From positions 1 through 37,623 of the forward strand of contig CAMRDW010000009.1 of assembly GCA_947041315.1 (NCBI GenBank): a stretch of 37,623 bases of DNA. Reading direction: 5' to 3'. The notes under the pieces are model-generated. The model worked only from the letters and a program-made list of their open reading frames with translations, did no database searches and had not been told where the DNA came from. Below, piece by piece: positions 16,150 to 25,407 of the stretch. The translations under genes were made by a program, and so were the position numbers. The stretch's first letter is position 1, and every line of letters starts with the position of its first letter. This DNA is from an uncultured Enterovibrio sp. (GTDB lineage Bacteria > Pseudomonadota > Gammaproteobacteria > Enterobacterales > Vibrionaceae).

Positions 16150-17110
16150 CGATTAAAATCTCAGTGCAAAAAGGCGCTTCATCCCATGCACAAACCACAT
16201 CTGAAGCGGGTTCAATTAATTCAACACGAACCGGATTTAATCCATAAAAAATTTCACCCAATTTTAGTTGGTCAATGCGCCCCTCTAATCGATGAGAGGA
16301 ATTCGCAAAATCTTGCGCATGGGTAATGGCATTTAATTGCGTGATATCGTGATTGGGATCACCGCCTGTAAACAAGATTGCATGGATACGAAAAGGCTTA
16401 ATAAGGGCTGATTTCACAGACAGCTCATCACTTTCTTGTGCGATATCATCACGATTTAAATATTCAAGCATACGCGAAAGCAGATCATCGCTTGCAACAC
16501 CTTCAAGGCTCTCTCTACTCAAAACAGCCACACAAACTTTGCCAGAGCTTGGTTTGAGCATGCGAGCGTTGGCATCTTTAACTAAATTCGGTTGAGCCTC
16601 TTTTGGAAAATCAAAATGCATCGCCAGGCCACCTTCAGTGCTCTCAATTCTCACGAACGGTCTTTCACCCAAAGTCATTGCGTGAAATTTGTAACCCGCG
16701 CGGGTTCCGGTACAATGAAATTGGTAAGGAGCCATATCAAAGCGCCTTAGAAGATCTTTATCCGCCTCCATCACAGCCGGAACAGGTGGAAAAATGGATG
16801 TGTCCGCTTTTTTTAATATTTGGCGCTTTAGGTTGTATTGCAGCGCGAGCAAATCAACCATTTCACTTTCAGAGACAAATTTTCGAAACATCTGCAAAGC
16901 TTGATGATTATCTTCGCGCTTTTCTGCTATACGCTTTAAGACAAGAGCTTGAACAACTTGAGCTAATAATTCACTTTCATTATTCAATGCATCAGCAATC
17001 AAAGGCGTTAGTTCTGGATTTTTAGCAGAAACATATTCAAGAACATAAGCAATATAATCGGATAAAAGCGTTTCAAAATTTGGGGTTTCAAATGCATTGG
17101 GTACGCTCAT
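16133..17110 (-). CDS. J: P2 gpJ-like baseplate protein
   Basis: 325 aa from MSVPNAFETPNFETLLSDYI. This start is preceded by AAAAGGGGATAT, a strong SD, and overlaps the W stop as ATGA; the ORF track starts 12 codons too early. FRKFVSESEMVDLLALQYNL and the Ig-like later part with RLEGRIDQLKLGEIFYGLNP are baseplate J features. It joins wedges around the hub. Confidence 0.9.
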   Translation of the reverse strand: MSVPNAFETPNFETLLSDYIAYVLEYVSAKNPELTPLIADALNNESELLAQVVQALVLKRIAEKREDNHQALQMFRKFVSESEMVDLLALQYNLKRQILKKADTSIFPPVPAVMEADKDLLRRFDMAPYQFHCTGTRAGYKFHAMTLGERPFVRIESTEGGLAMHFDFPKEAQPNLVKDANARMLKPSSGKVCVAVLSRESLEGVASDDLLSRMLEYLNRDDIAQESDELSVKSALIKPFRIHAILFTGGDPNHDITQLNAITHAQDFANSSHRLEGRIDQLKLGEIFYGLNPVRVELIEPASDVVCAWDEAPFCTEILIDVRAE

Positions 17111-17439
17111 ATATCCCCTTTTAATGTGATTTCTTTTGTTCGCCAAATGCCTTTAACTACAACCTTAAACCCGCCGTCACTTGCCATTGCAACACATCTT
17201 GTCGCTTTAAAATCACTTAATCCGTTGGCGGGGTTTGCCAAAGATTCGAGCGTTAGGTTCTGAACAATTAGAGCTGCATTCGGATTTTGCATTTGTCCAA
17301 GCTGCAATAGCGCCCGATTACCAATGCCCCGTCTTTTAATTCGGCTCGTGAGTTCGGTGGTTAAAATCCTGCGAAATCGACATGACAAAGCAGCAACACC
17401 GTAAACAGTGCGCCCATTTATTGGGTCAATGGCCATCAT
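17107..17439 (-). CDS. W: P2 gpW / T4 gp25-like baseplate wedge
   Basis: 110 aa. MAIDPINGRTVYGVAALSCR then RRILTTELTSRIKRRGIGNR fits the gp25-like wedge family (EIPR-type region altered). Its ATG overlaps the V stop (ATGATGG). It primes sheath assembly from the baseplate. Confidence 0.88.
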   Translation of the reverse strand: MMAIDPINGRTVYGVAALSCRFRRILTTELTSRIKRRGIGNRALLQLGQMQNPNAALIVQNLTLESLANPANGLSDFKATRCVAMASDGGFKVVVKGIWRTKEITLKGDI

Positions 17440-18044
17440 TTCTTTTTCTGCTTTTCTTTCTTTTGTTTAGGGGGGGATGTTGGATTACCAGGGCTAGATG
17501 AAATGTGATCATGTTTGTTGTAGATTTCACGGTCAGCCTTCATTGAGCGTATGCCGTCGCTAACATCTCCGCTCGATTTATAATTTCCGTCCTGCTCTGT
17601 GTTTCCGATTATTTTAAGGCCGCCTGGATAATGCGCCTCCATCGATCCTTTATCGAGATCGTAACGTTCTATCATTCCGTTTCCATAGTCCGTGACAACT
17701 TCGTTTTCTTTTACAGAAGGAAAGGGAAATTTAGTTGAAGGCAAACCCATTAAGGCAACGGCGTTATTTAAATTATCTCCGCTGCCTAAATTAATCAAAA
17801 TACATAATTCACCCTCGCTAGGACGACGATAATGAGAAACGCGCCCTGCGCAATGAACAAAAAACGGAACCGTTGTCGCTTTGTTTTCGCCTGTCTTAAT
17901 ATCCACCGTTGTTTCACCTACTTTATCAACAACACCGATACGTATGATATTCGCCAATGCACTGCGGTTCGCCTCGACTTCCTCACGTAGAAGCAGCATT
18001 TCTTCTTCAAGTGATTTTGTGTGTTCCAGTATTGCGGTTAGCAT
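17436..18044 (-). CDS. V: P2 gpV-like baseplate spike protein
   Basis: 202 aa from the ATG after AGAGGCACTTG; the ORF track begins at a TTG one codon before. An N-terminal helix, an OB-like domain (IIRIGVVDKVGETTVDIKTG), and the C-terminal HDH motif in IYNKHDHISS, which binds iron in the P2 spike tip, are visible. The extreme C-terminus is lysine-rich (KQKKEKQKKK), which is odd for this family. Confidence 0.9.
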   Translation of the reverse strand: MLTAILEHTKSLEEEMLLLREEVEANRSALANIIRIGVVDKVGETTVDIKTGENKATTVPFFVHCAGRVSHYRRPSEGELCILINLGSGDNLNNAVALMGLPSTKFPFPSVKENEVVTDYGNGMIERYDLDKGSMEAHYPGGLKIIGNTEQDGNYKSSGDVSDGIRSMKADREIYNKHDHISSSPGNPTSPPKQKKEKQKKK

Positions 18045-18059
18045 CAAGTGCCTCTATTT

Positions 18060-18494
18060 TTACGCCTCTAATGGCCCCATGCGGATAACTTGTTTAATCA
18101 CAACAACACGCAAAAAGAAGCCGGCTTCAGGTGAAAATTTCCGAGGGGTATTTGAGATTAATTTTGAAATGTTATTTATCGATCCGTTGTCAAATGTTTC
18201 ATCTAAAAGCTCACGCTCTATTCGACATGAAAGATCTAAAGCTTCAAGCTCAAAATCTTCAGAACTTAAAGGTACATAGACGAGAAAACGCAGCTCAATT
18301 TCATGCTGCTTTCGTCCATCATTCGCATAACCTTTACTCTCCACTTCGCCCGTGTGATAACAGATAAATGCGAACAAGATCTCTTCTGATTCGCGCTTAA
18401 AAGCGCTTTCTATTTTAAGGTTTAATCTGCTCTCTAATTCTAAAATAACGGCTTTCACATACTCACTGGGCGCTTTGTAACAATCTAAATTCAC
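18060..18494 (-). CDS. Neck/tail-completion protein, possible tail terminator
   Basis: 144 aa from the GTG in GAGGAGTTTTTTAATC-GTG, which has a good SD; the ORF-track TTG start lies further inside the previous gene. VNLDCYKAPSEYVKAVILEL and the strand pattern ELRFLVYVPLSSEDFELEAL resemble small tail terminator proteins. Its position between a minor-tail-Z-like gene and V agrees. Family membership is not certain. Confidence 0.5.
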   Translation of the reverse strand: MNLDCYKAPSEYVKAVILELESRLNLKIESAFKRESEEILFAFICYHTGEVESKGYANDGRKQHEIELRFLVYVPLSSEDFELEALDLSCRIERELLDETFDNGSINNISKLISNTPRKFSPEAGFFLRVVVIKQVIRMGPLEA

Positions 18495-18987
18495 GATTAA
18501 AAAACTCCTCAAATTTTTTATTTAATTCAGATTGATAACTCCCTAAAATTTCTTCTGCTTCAGAAGAAATATCAAGCATCACCATCTCTAAAGATTTTCG
18601 AGATTTCCCTGTTCTTCGAAATACCAAGAGCTCACTGGAATTCATCGGCGCAATAAATGCCTTATCAAAAAAATGAGTGCCAACTTGAACGCCCTTTCCT
18701 TTTTTTGTCGGCGTTCCTAATCGATGAACGCCAATATTTCGGATCCCGACCCAAAGAGTTGTTTTCATTCCGCCTTTTTTGTAACTTCGAAAACGGGTTT
18801 TAAGCGCTGATTTTGTGTCAATTTGAAGCGCATAACCCAGCTCCGCTTGAGTGACAGTGCGAAGCCAATGGTTCGTTTTTTGCAATGCCCGCGCCGCCGT
18901 TTTTTCAATGTCATCCGGCAAATGTCTTAATTTTTCAATAAAGCCGGTATCAATCCAAATCTTTGAATTCAGACCATCCATTCCCAC
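18463..18987 (-). CDS. Minor tail protein Z / gpS-like tail completion protein
   Basis: 174 aa. LPDDIEKTAARALQKTNHWL, then TRFRSYKKGGMKTTLWVGIR and the short loop RLGTPTKKGKGVQVGTH are patterns of the prophage minor tail protein Z family. Such proteins complete the head-proximal end of the tail. The gene overlaps both neighbours. Confidence 0.68.
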   Translation of the reverse strand: MGMDGLNSKIWIDTGFIEKLRHLPDDIEKTAARALQKTNHWLRTVTQAELGYALQIDTKSALKTRFRSYKKGGMKTTLWVGIRNIGVHRLGTPTKKGKGVQVGTHFFDKAFIAPMNSSELLVFRRTGKSRKSLEMVMLDISSEAEEILGSYQSELNKKFEEFFNREFRLLQSAQ

Positions 18988-19285
18988 CTCCAGCCAGATT
19001 TTTAGCAGGCAAGGACATCACATATTCACGCATGATTTGTGATTTATTACTCGCCATTTTAGAAAATTCCAGGCTATAACTTTTATTGTTATAAAGAAGA
19101 CGGCTTCCGATTTTAATTTTTGCATCTGAATAAAAGTGAAAAGACGTTACGCCATCGGCCTCTGTTTTTTTGACGTAACCAAGGGCTTCTATCGGCGCGC
19201 CCTCAAAAGTTACATGATGCTTTTTTCCGAATGTGCTCACGATAGAAGCGCGAATAAGATCGCGCCCTGACTCAAAAAGACTCAT
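18950..19285 (-). CDS. Putative head-tail connector protein
   Basis: 111 aa: MSLFESGRDLIRASIVSTFG, then TFEGAPIEALGYVKKTEADG. The size, location after the decoration protein and ATGA overlap with it suggest a head-tail joining role, but no family is recognised from sequence alone. Confidence 0.5.
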   Translation of the reverse strand: MSLFESGRDLIRASIVSTFGKKHHVTFEGAPIEALGYVKKTEADGVTSFHFYSDAKIKIGSRLLYNNKSYSLEFSKMASNKSQIMREYVMSLPAKNLAGGGNGWSEFKDLD

Positions 19286-19596
19286 TCAACAAGAACCCCG
19301 GTGAGCAAAACGCCTTCATCTATAAAAGCGCCTACTGCGACAGTCACGCCCGTTTCGGGCTTGGTTTTTGTAAATGCGCCATCAGCAAAATAAGCGGGTT
19401 CTCCAATGAATGCGGGATTGTCACCCGCTTTAATTGGGCCTGAAAAAAGGCCGTTTCGATGAGCTGTAACCTCTTGCCCTTCTGTTGCATTTTTTACAGG
19501 CACAACAATTAACGAACCGTATTTAACTGGCACGTCTTTTTTAAATCCGCCTGCTGGAGTGATGATTGTGATTTTATTTCCTGGTGCAATGTGCAT
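19282..19596 (-). CDS. DUF2190-like capsid decoration protein
   Basis: 104 aa from MHIAPGNKITIITPAGGFKK; the ORF-track frame extends backward through the terminator and into the capsid gene and is not used. A strand-rich body with VTAHRNGLFSGPIKAG and VGAFIDEGVLLTGVLVE fits the DUF2190 family, small proteins that decorate or stabilise the capsid. It follows the capsid gene after a terminator. Confidence 0.75.
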   Translation of the reverse strand: MHIAPGNKITIITPAGGFKKDVPVKYGSLIVVPVKNATEGQEVTAHRNGLFSGPIKAGDNPAFIGEPAYFADGAFTKTKPETGVTVAVGAFIDEGVLLTGVLVE

Positions 19597-19608
19597 AAAT
19601 TTTTTCCA

Positions 19609-19637
19609 ATAAAAAGCCCCGCAAAATTGCGAGGCTT
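19609..19637 (-). terminator. Intrinsic terminator after the capsid gene
   Basis: AAAGCCCCGCA / TGCGAGGCTTT forms a hairpin 18 bp past the capsid stop, and the minus strand continues TTTTTATT. Placed between capsid and decoration genes, it could raise the relative level of the upstream head genes. Confidence 0.7.
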
Positions 19638-19654
19638 TGGTTAAATATATTTTT

Positions 19655-21655
19655 TTAAGCGAATGTTGCGCAAGCGATGCCGCGTCGATCAACAACTTTA
19701 GAAGCGATGTCATAAGTGATCCGAAATTTAGCGCCATCACTGCTCCATCCATCGCCAGTTTCGAGCCAAGGCTCTTGCGCTCCATCAAGGAATCCCATAA
19801 TGACGGAATCAAAATCACGAGCCGTCAAGGCCAGTGCGCCATTGAGATTATCAAGACGAGCAGTCTCAATAAGGGTTTTGATTTTCTTATAAACTGGATT
19901 GAAATCAGGAGCTTTACTGGGGGTATTCAGAACCGCTTCAATAAAAGAAGCGTGATCTGGGGATGCTAAAATAAATTCGCCGCGTAGATCTAATGCGTCC
20001 CCCTCAGAGGTTTTCGCTCTAGCAAATGATTTATGCAATGCCATTATCAATGCCGTGTAATCGCCTTTTTTAATTCCTTCAAATAGATTGATGTCTTTTT
20101 TGAAGACCGCGCCACCATCACCCATCTTCCCCGCAAGCATTGCATTAAACATTAGTTTATCGGACAGTCGATATGCTGCTTGCATGAGCTTTCGCGGTGC
20201 TTTTGAGATTAGGCTAATCTCATCATTAATAATCGCATGACGCGTAAATTTAATTGAGCGACCAAAAGTAGCTAGTTGAATTTTTTCGCCCGTTCCCGTG
20301 ATTAATGCTGTTTTGTACTCGCCGTCGTCAGCTATTTTCATTAAATCAGGCGCATCATTAATAATGACTAAATCTGTCTCTTTAAAATTCGGAAGATCTT
20401 CAGTGTTTGCTATTTCTCGCCAAAGAGGCTTGCGAACCTTCGCTTCATCACGCATGACAGTGCGCACCCCTTCAGTGATGATTTCAGAAAAATCACCACT
20501 GTTAAAGGCGCGTGCCACAAGCTCATTTCGACTCGATGCGCCCGTTGCATTTTTCCCTAAAGCGATTTCCGCCATATCAATGAGCGTTTTGTGCTTGTAC
20601 GGATTGTCTTTATCCGCCTCACCTACACCGCACCGCGCATTAAGGGCATTTTGCAATGTATCTTTTGTAATTTTCCCATTACCAACATAAAGATGAGAAT
20701 TCGTTAGATTGTCGCTTTGCGTGGGCTTTAGCGGATCGGTTCCATCTACAGAATGCTGACCGATATTTTTCAATATTTTTACCGATGCCGCAGTGGTGCA
20801 ACACAGTACATCATTGAGCATTTCATCACGCAATGTGTCATTTACTTTATGCTGCGCACAAAGTGCGCGGATCCCTTGTTGACGCTCATTTTCTTCTTTT
20901 ATTGCTGCTTGTAATTCTGCGGGACTTGCCATTTCAGTTACCTGTTTTTCTTTAGTTAGATCGGGATTCACGGCAAGAGGCGATTGCGCTGGTGCCTGTT
21001 CTGTTTTTTGTTTTGATACTGCATTGATGTGATTAACTAAGGAGGAAGGGGCGTTTTTAAATGCACTCAGAAAATCAGCGGGGACGTCTTTGATGCAATT
21101 TGTTAAATTAACAGGATCTATAACGGCATCAATCAAACCAAATTCGAGCGCCTCTTTTGCGGTAAACCATGTTTCTTTTTCCATGGCAGCAAGCACGTCT
21201 TCAAGCGCTTTCCCGCTTCGCATTGCGTAACCATCTGCAATCGTTGCTTTTGCATTTTTTAGTTGTGTTAACGCACTTTCAATTTCCGCTTCCCCGCCCC
21301 AAGCTCCGATTTCAGGATTGTGGATCATAAATGCGGCATTTTCAGGCATCTGTATTTCATCACAGGCCATTAATACATAAGTGGAAATAGAGGCAACGTA
21401 ACCATCAACAACGCCTGTTGTTTTTCCTTTGTGTGCTTTAATCGCGTTATACATTGCGAGCCCTTCATACACCGAGCCCCCGCCGCTTTGCATGCGCATC
21501 ACCAAATCGCGATCACCGATTTTCACCAGCGCTCGTATTAAATCAATCGCGTCAATTTCCCAGTTTCCAATGAATCCATGGATATACAAAGTAACTGGCC
21601 CAGACGCGCTTTCATTTTTTAAGGTATACCAACTTTGCTCTAAAGGTTTTGCCAT
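19655..21655 (-). CDS. ClpP-like prohead protease / major capsid fusion
   Basis: 666 aa. Residues ~1-200 are a ClpP-type serine protease: VTLYIHGFIGNWEIDAIDLI, the nucleophile Ser in GYVASISTY, His in AAFMIHNPE and the Asp in FGLIDAVI. A helical linker near 240-300 (PAELQAAIKEENERQQGIRA) may act as scaffold. The C-terminal ~340 residues are a Mu/lambda-type capsid segment (ATSSRNELVARAF-like GASSRNELVARAFNSGDFSE; FGRSIKFTRHAIINDE). The protease would free the capsid protein during head maturation. Fusions of this type are known in phages. TAATG joins it to the portal gene. Confidence 0.88.
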   Translation of the reverse strand: MAKPLEQSWYTLKNESASGPVTLYIHGFIGNWEIDAIDLIRALVKIGDRDLVMRMQSGGGSVYEGLAMYNAIKAHKGKTTGVVDGYVASISTYVLMACDEIQMPENAAFMIHNPEIGAWGGEAEIESALTQLKNAKATIADGYAMRSGKALEDVLAAMEKETWFTAKEALEFGLIDAVIDPVNLTNCIKDVPADFLSAFKNAPSSLVNHINAVSKQKTEQAPAQSPLAVNPDLTKEKQVTEMASPAELQAAIKEENERQQGIRALCAQHKVNDTLRDEMLNDVLCCTTAASVKILKNIGQHSVDGTDPLKPTQSDNLTNSHLYVGNGKITKDTLQNALNARCGVGEADKDNPYKHKTLIDMAEIALGKNATGASSRNELVARAFNSGDFSEIITEGVRTVMRDEAKVRKPLWREIANTEDLPNFKETDLVIINDAPDLMKIADDGEYKTALITGTGEKIQLATFGRSIKFTRHAIINDEISLISKAPRKLMQAAYRLSDKLMFNAMLAGKMGDGGAVFKKDINLFEGIKKGDYTALIMALHKSFARAKTSEGDALDLRGEFILASPDHASFIEAVLNTPSKAPDFNPVYKKIKTLIETARLDNLNGALALTARDFDSVIMGFLDGAQEPWLETGDGWSSDGAKFRITYDIASKVVDRRGIACATFA

Positions 21656-23124
21656 TATTTCTTCTCTTTTTCTTGCTGAATTTTTAAGGCCAAATTGTGC
21701 GCTGGATCAGAGGTGCTCACGATGCCCATTTCGTTCATCGCGTTGCGTTCGGCCTGTATCTCTCTGCGTGTCGAGAGCGGATTAATATTGCGTTCGCGCT
21801 GCGTGTGACTGAGAGATTTAAGAGACATGCGAATAGCTTTTTCTATGCCCTCCATTTCTTTTTTTGGGTCGATCCAGGGGATCACAGGCGCTTGATAAAT
21901 CGAATTTAAAACGCTTTTAGGATCCACCTTTCGAGGCACTTTTAGCTCACCTGATAAGAAAGCCATCGACAAGGCTTGTCGATGCTGCGGCCTTGTCCAG
22001 CCCGTTATAAATTTTCTTTGTAAAAACCCATATCGGCTGAATGAATCAACCAGCTCTTGGCGCTGCGCTGAGTAACTTCCTGAATAATTTCGGGTCACGC
22101 TTGAGTTGTTCACTCCGGTTCCCGCGCTCACTAATCGAAGCTGACTATCACGAAAAGTGGAGCTCATCACTTCACGCCGGTTGCTTTGAATTACACCCGC
22201 GTCTTCTCCTGGCGCTAATTCAAAAGAATTCCCATAGCCAAGGCTTGTTTCTACGTCATTTTCTTGATGAGCCTCTTCGCCAATCCCCGCATCACGCTTG
22301 ATGAAATAAGCAAAGCGGCTGGCGATTTGCGCACTAATACGCTCTGACTGATCGTAATCTTCAATATCAGCAATCAAATCTAAAACAGAGTGCAAAATAG
22401 TCACGCCCCGGTTTTGATGTAGACGCCTTGAATATTTAAGATGCGACATGTATTGAGCGGCAACTTCAACAAACTCAAAACCAAGGCTATCTTTTTGAAT
22501 TAAATAATTTTGCGCCTGGCCAAGGCGGTTTCTTTGGATCCCTTCACAAAGCCCACGCTCAGGTTCATTGATATGCGCGGGGATAAAATCAGGTTCAAAA
22601 GGCTGAATGGCATAGGGCGTCGATGTTGGGTATATCACTTCGGGATGATGCCCCATATATGCGCGCCCAAAAACTTCTCCATCACGAAGCCAGGTTCTGC
22701 ACGAAAGTTGCTCTGTTTCAGAGCGCGTGGTTTCTGCATCAATGTTTTGATTTAAAGAAAAAAGATCAAGCCAGGTGCTAATTTCTTCTGAAAATTTTAC
22801 ATCCACCTCCCCTTTAAAGTTCAAAGGTTGTGGCTCTATCATGATCCCGCGCGCGCCCACCACATTCACCACCAATTCATCTAAAATCGCGGTCACTACA
22901 GGATTGTTCTCATCCATAAACCGCGCGCGCTCACGCAAAGCGCGGGCGCTTTGGTTGAGCTGATTTGCATTACCAGTTGAACGTGGATTTCGTTTTTTGG
23001 TGTGAGGGTTAGCGGGAAGTGCGGCTTGATATTTATTTAAAAGCTGCCTGTCCTGCGCTCTGCGCAAGCCCGCCGTGGGACTGAAATACCCAATTGCGCG
23101 ATCAAGGAGTGTGAATTTATTCAA
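21655..23124 (-). CDS. B: Lambda-type portal protein
   Basis: 489 aa, usual length for lambda-family portals. ARALRERARFMDENNPVVTA, then VVNVVGARGIMIEPQP, and NNSSVTRNYSGSYSAQRQEL are hallmark stretches. It forms the dodecameric vertex through which DNA enters. The frame opens with TTG inside the previous gene; no better in-frame ATG lies near, so the start is uncertain by a few codons. Confidence 0.92.
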   Translation of the reverse strand: MNKFTLLDRAIGYFSPTAGLRRAQDRQLLNKYQAALPANPHTKKRNPRSTGNANQLNQSARALRERARFMDENNPVVTAILDELVVNVVGARGIMIEPQPLNFKGEVDVKFSEEISTWLDLFSLNQNIDAETTRSETEQLSCRTWLRDGEVFGRAYMGHHPEVIYPTSTPYAIQPFEPDFIPAHINEPERGLCEGIQRNRLGQAQNYLIQKDSLGFEFVEVAAQYMSHLKYSRRLHQNRGVTILHSVLDLIADIEDYDQSERISAQIASRFAYFIKRDAGIGEEAHQENDVETSLGYGNSFELAPGEDAGVIQSNRREVMSSTFRDSQLRLVSAGTGVNNSSVTRNYSGSYSAQRQELVDSFSRYGFLQRKFITGWTRPQHRQALSMAFLSGELKVPRKVDPKSVLNSIYQAPVIPWIDPKKEMEGIEKAIRMSLKSLSHTQRERNINPLSTRREIQAERNAMNEMGIVSTSDPAHNLALKIQQEKEKK

Positions 23125-23326
23125 GTCTATTGCGCTTGATCATGCTTCTGCGCCCCCCGCTTCGCTCTCTTGCAATTAGTCCTTGGAGACGAACAATTTC
23201 ATTTCGAACTGTTGATAAATTTGCGAGCGTTAATTTTTCGCCTTCTGCGGTTTCAACAGACTGTTGCATCAAAATTTTACGCTCAGCTTCTAGATACCAA
23301 TCAAGCCGTTCTTGATTTGTTGTCAT
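23117..23326 (-). CDS. W: gpW/DUF6148-like head-tail joining protein
   Basis: 69 aa: MTTNQERLDWYLEAERKILM, then LTLANLSTVRNEIVRLQGLI and a basic end (RSGGRRSMIKRNRLE). Size, helical repeat and placement between terminase and portal match lambda gpW and the related DUF6148. This is the head W, distinct from the baseplate W. ATGA overlaps the terminase stop. Confidence 0.72.
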   Translation of the reverse strand: MTTNQERLDWYLEAERKILMQQSVETAEGEKLTLANLSTVRNEIVRLQGLIARERSGGRRSMIKRNRLE

Positions 23327-25407
23327 CCGTAAATCCCCTTTGAGTGCCTGTATCGACGCTTTGCTTGTTTTTCAAAAATTGGCGTTTGATCGGCATCAAT
23401 AACATTAGAGTTAAATTGCCAATCCGCAGCCCACGCTGGCGGTGAATCCCATTTGATGTCATCCCCGCCCAATTTGTGCATTCCCGCCTCTGCGTAAACG
23501 CACAGATCAAATGATTCATTTCGCGCCTTATCTGGCGTTTGCCACGCACCTTTATCATCCAAAAATTCAACGGTTAACTCATCAAACCACCCTCGTTCGG
23601 CCCATGACGGCAACCAAAAATAACGGCGGCCAAATTCAACCCGTGCGTAACTGGTCGACACCCGATTTTTAAGGCGATTGGTGTTTAAGATATAAAGAGG
23701 GATTTCACCGTGAGCGAGTTTGCTGCGCTTGTCTGGATAGCTTTCTTTCACGAGCAATTCTTGATCCCGACTTGCACCTTTAACGAGACGAAAAAGGTGC
23801 TGAAGACCAAGGCTTTTAAGTCGATTGTAAAATTGATAAGCGTTCTCTGTTACTGAGCAGGCTTTACCGTCTTTATATTCACCAGAGCCTCCAGAATCAC
23901 AAAGCGTCATAACTGGCTTCATCACGCGCCCGCTCTTATCTGAGAGTGGATAGGTTTTTTTGATCACTTGCGCAATCAGCAAATCCCAATCTTCTGGATA
24001 AACAGCGGGATTAATGCGATCTCCATTTTTTCTCGTTAAAATCTCATAACGATCAATAACCCAACGCTGTAAGCCCTCACCAAATACTTGCGCTTGAACC
24101 ACAAAACGCGGGTTACTTTTTCCACCTTGCACATCGATGGCCATAATGAGAAAGCGCCCCCCTTCAGGAATCACCGCGCGATCATAGGGGTTCTGATTTG
24201 CTCGCTCTTGAAGTTCATGAGCGCCAATTTCTTGAGAGCGAGATTTCAAAACATAAGGGCGACCGACATCAATGTTATAAAATGTTTTGAGCTGATCTTC
24301 ATCGCCAGTGTCTTCAAGCACTTCCATGCTAGAAAAATAGCGATAAACCAAATTCTCCCAGCCTTGATAAGCAGCAATGACACCCTCAAACCAAAAGCTC
24401 GCCCATTTCGATTGCCTGATCTCACTCTCATCTGCCACTAAGATCCCGTATTGATCAATTTCTCCCTCTCGGAACCATTGGCCGTCAAGATTATATTGGT
24501 ATTTTCCACGCTCAAAAATACGATACGAACAACGAGGACATTCAACTCGAACCGTTTTCACAGCATCAATCACGGGGAGATCATCCCATTTTAAGGTTTC
24601 AAAATCAGGCCTAAACCATGCATCACAATCAACACATTTCCAATAAAAGCGACGTCGATCTCCCGCATTATAAAGCTGGGCTATGCCCCCGCACGGCTGA
24701 AGTTCATGGGGAGCCAATTCGCTTTGTGCCTTTGGGTTTCGAACCACGCGTCCGGGCGAACTTTCTGCCATAGCCATACCGGATGATTTTGCATTTTGAA
24801 CTCGTTTTAAAAGAAGATTGAACTTACTTCCTTCTTGACCCACGGAATCATCCGCGCGGTCATAATCCGAATAACCAGCATAACGATACGTATTCGCTGA
24901 AAGGCTCGTTTCTGTTGCCGAATCCAACAGAATATGCATACCATTTTTGAATTTTTTATAGAGAATATTGTCATCAGATTTTCGGCCAGTGCGAAGCTTT
25001 GAAATGCCAGGAGTTGCATTAAAGCATCGGTCTAGATCCAACTTTGAAATATCCGTGGCTTTAGTTTTTGTGCTGTATATAAGCAGCATATCCCCTGGAG
25101 CCTGCGTAACTGTGTAATTAATCCATCCTTCCACTAATGCCTTTGTTTTCCCGCTCCTCGCCGGCCCACCCAAAATCACAGCTTCATGAATTCGACGCGC
25201 TAACGCATTAAGGGGGGCTCGCATGTAAGGAACTGACGAGGAAAAAAACTTGGTCGTATCTGTACCATCCGCAATCCACAAATCATCATCCGCAGCTTCA
25301 ACGGGCGTTTTGTCGGTTGGTGAGCAAAGATAAGCCAGACCCTTTCTGATTTCAGCGCCGTTTGCAAAGCCGACGTTTAATAAATGGCTAATTTGATGCA
25401 AGCTCAT
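23323..25407 (-). CDS. A: Terminase large subunit, lambda gpA type
   Basis: 694 aa. The ATPase P-loop GPARSGKTK is at residues ~81-89, an acidic strand GYSDYDRADDS follows, and a CVDC...CPRC zinc-binding pair lies in the middle. The C-terminal nuclease part includes the acidic stretch FLIMAIDVQGG. It packages and cuts concatemeric DNA with the small subunit; lambda-type relatives usually cut at cos. A cos site was not identified here. It overlaps the small subunit by 20 nt. Confidence 0.93.
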   Translation of the reverse strand: MSLHQISHLLNVGFANGAEIRKGLAYLCSPTDKTPVEAADDDLWIADGTDTTKFFSSSVPYMRAPLNALARRIHEAVILGGPARSGKTKALVEGWINYTVTQAPGDMLLIYSTKTKATDISKLDLDRCFNATPGISKLRTGRKSDDNILYKKFKNGMHILLDSATETSLSANTYRYAGYSDYDRADDSVGQEGSKFNLLLKRVQNAKSSGMAMAESSPGRVVRNPKAQSELAPHELQPCGGIAQLYNAGDRRRFYWKCVDCDAWFRPDFETLKWDDLPVIDAVKTVRVECPRCSYRIFERGKYQYNLDGQWFREGEIDQYGILVADESEIRQSKWASFWFEGVIAAYQGWENLVYRYFSSMEVLEDTGDEDQLKTFYNIDVGRPYVLKSRSQEIGAHELQERANQNPYDRAVIPEGGRFLIMAIDVQGGKSNPRFVVQAQVFGEGLQRWVIDRYEILTRKNGDRINPAVYPEDWDLLIAQVIKKTYPLSDKSGRVMKPVMTLCDSGGSGEYKDGKACSVTENAYQFYNRLKSLGLQHLFRLVKGASRDQELLVKESYPDKRSKLAHGEIPLYILNTNRLKNRVSTSYARVEFGRRYFWLPSWAERGWFDELTVEFLDDKGAWQTPDKARNESFDLCVYAEAGMHKLGGDDIKWDSPPAWAADWQFNSNVIDADQTPIFEKQAKRRYRHSKGIYG

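Noticed and set aside
19597-19818. N-terminal extension of the decoration protein ORF
   Set aside because: It overlaps the terminator and capsid coding sequence; the ATG at 19596 gives the normal protein.
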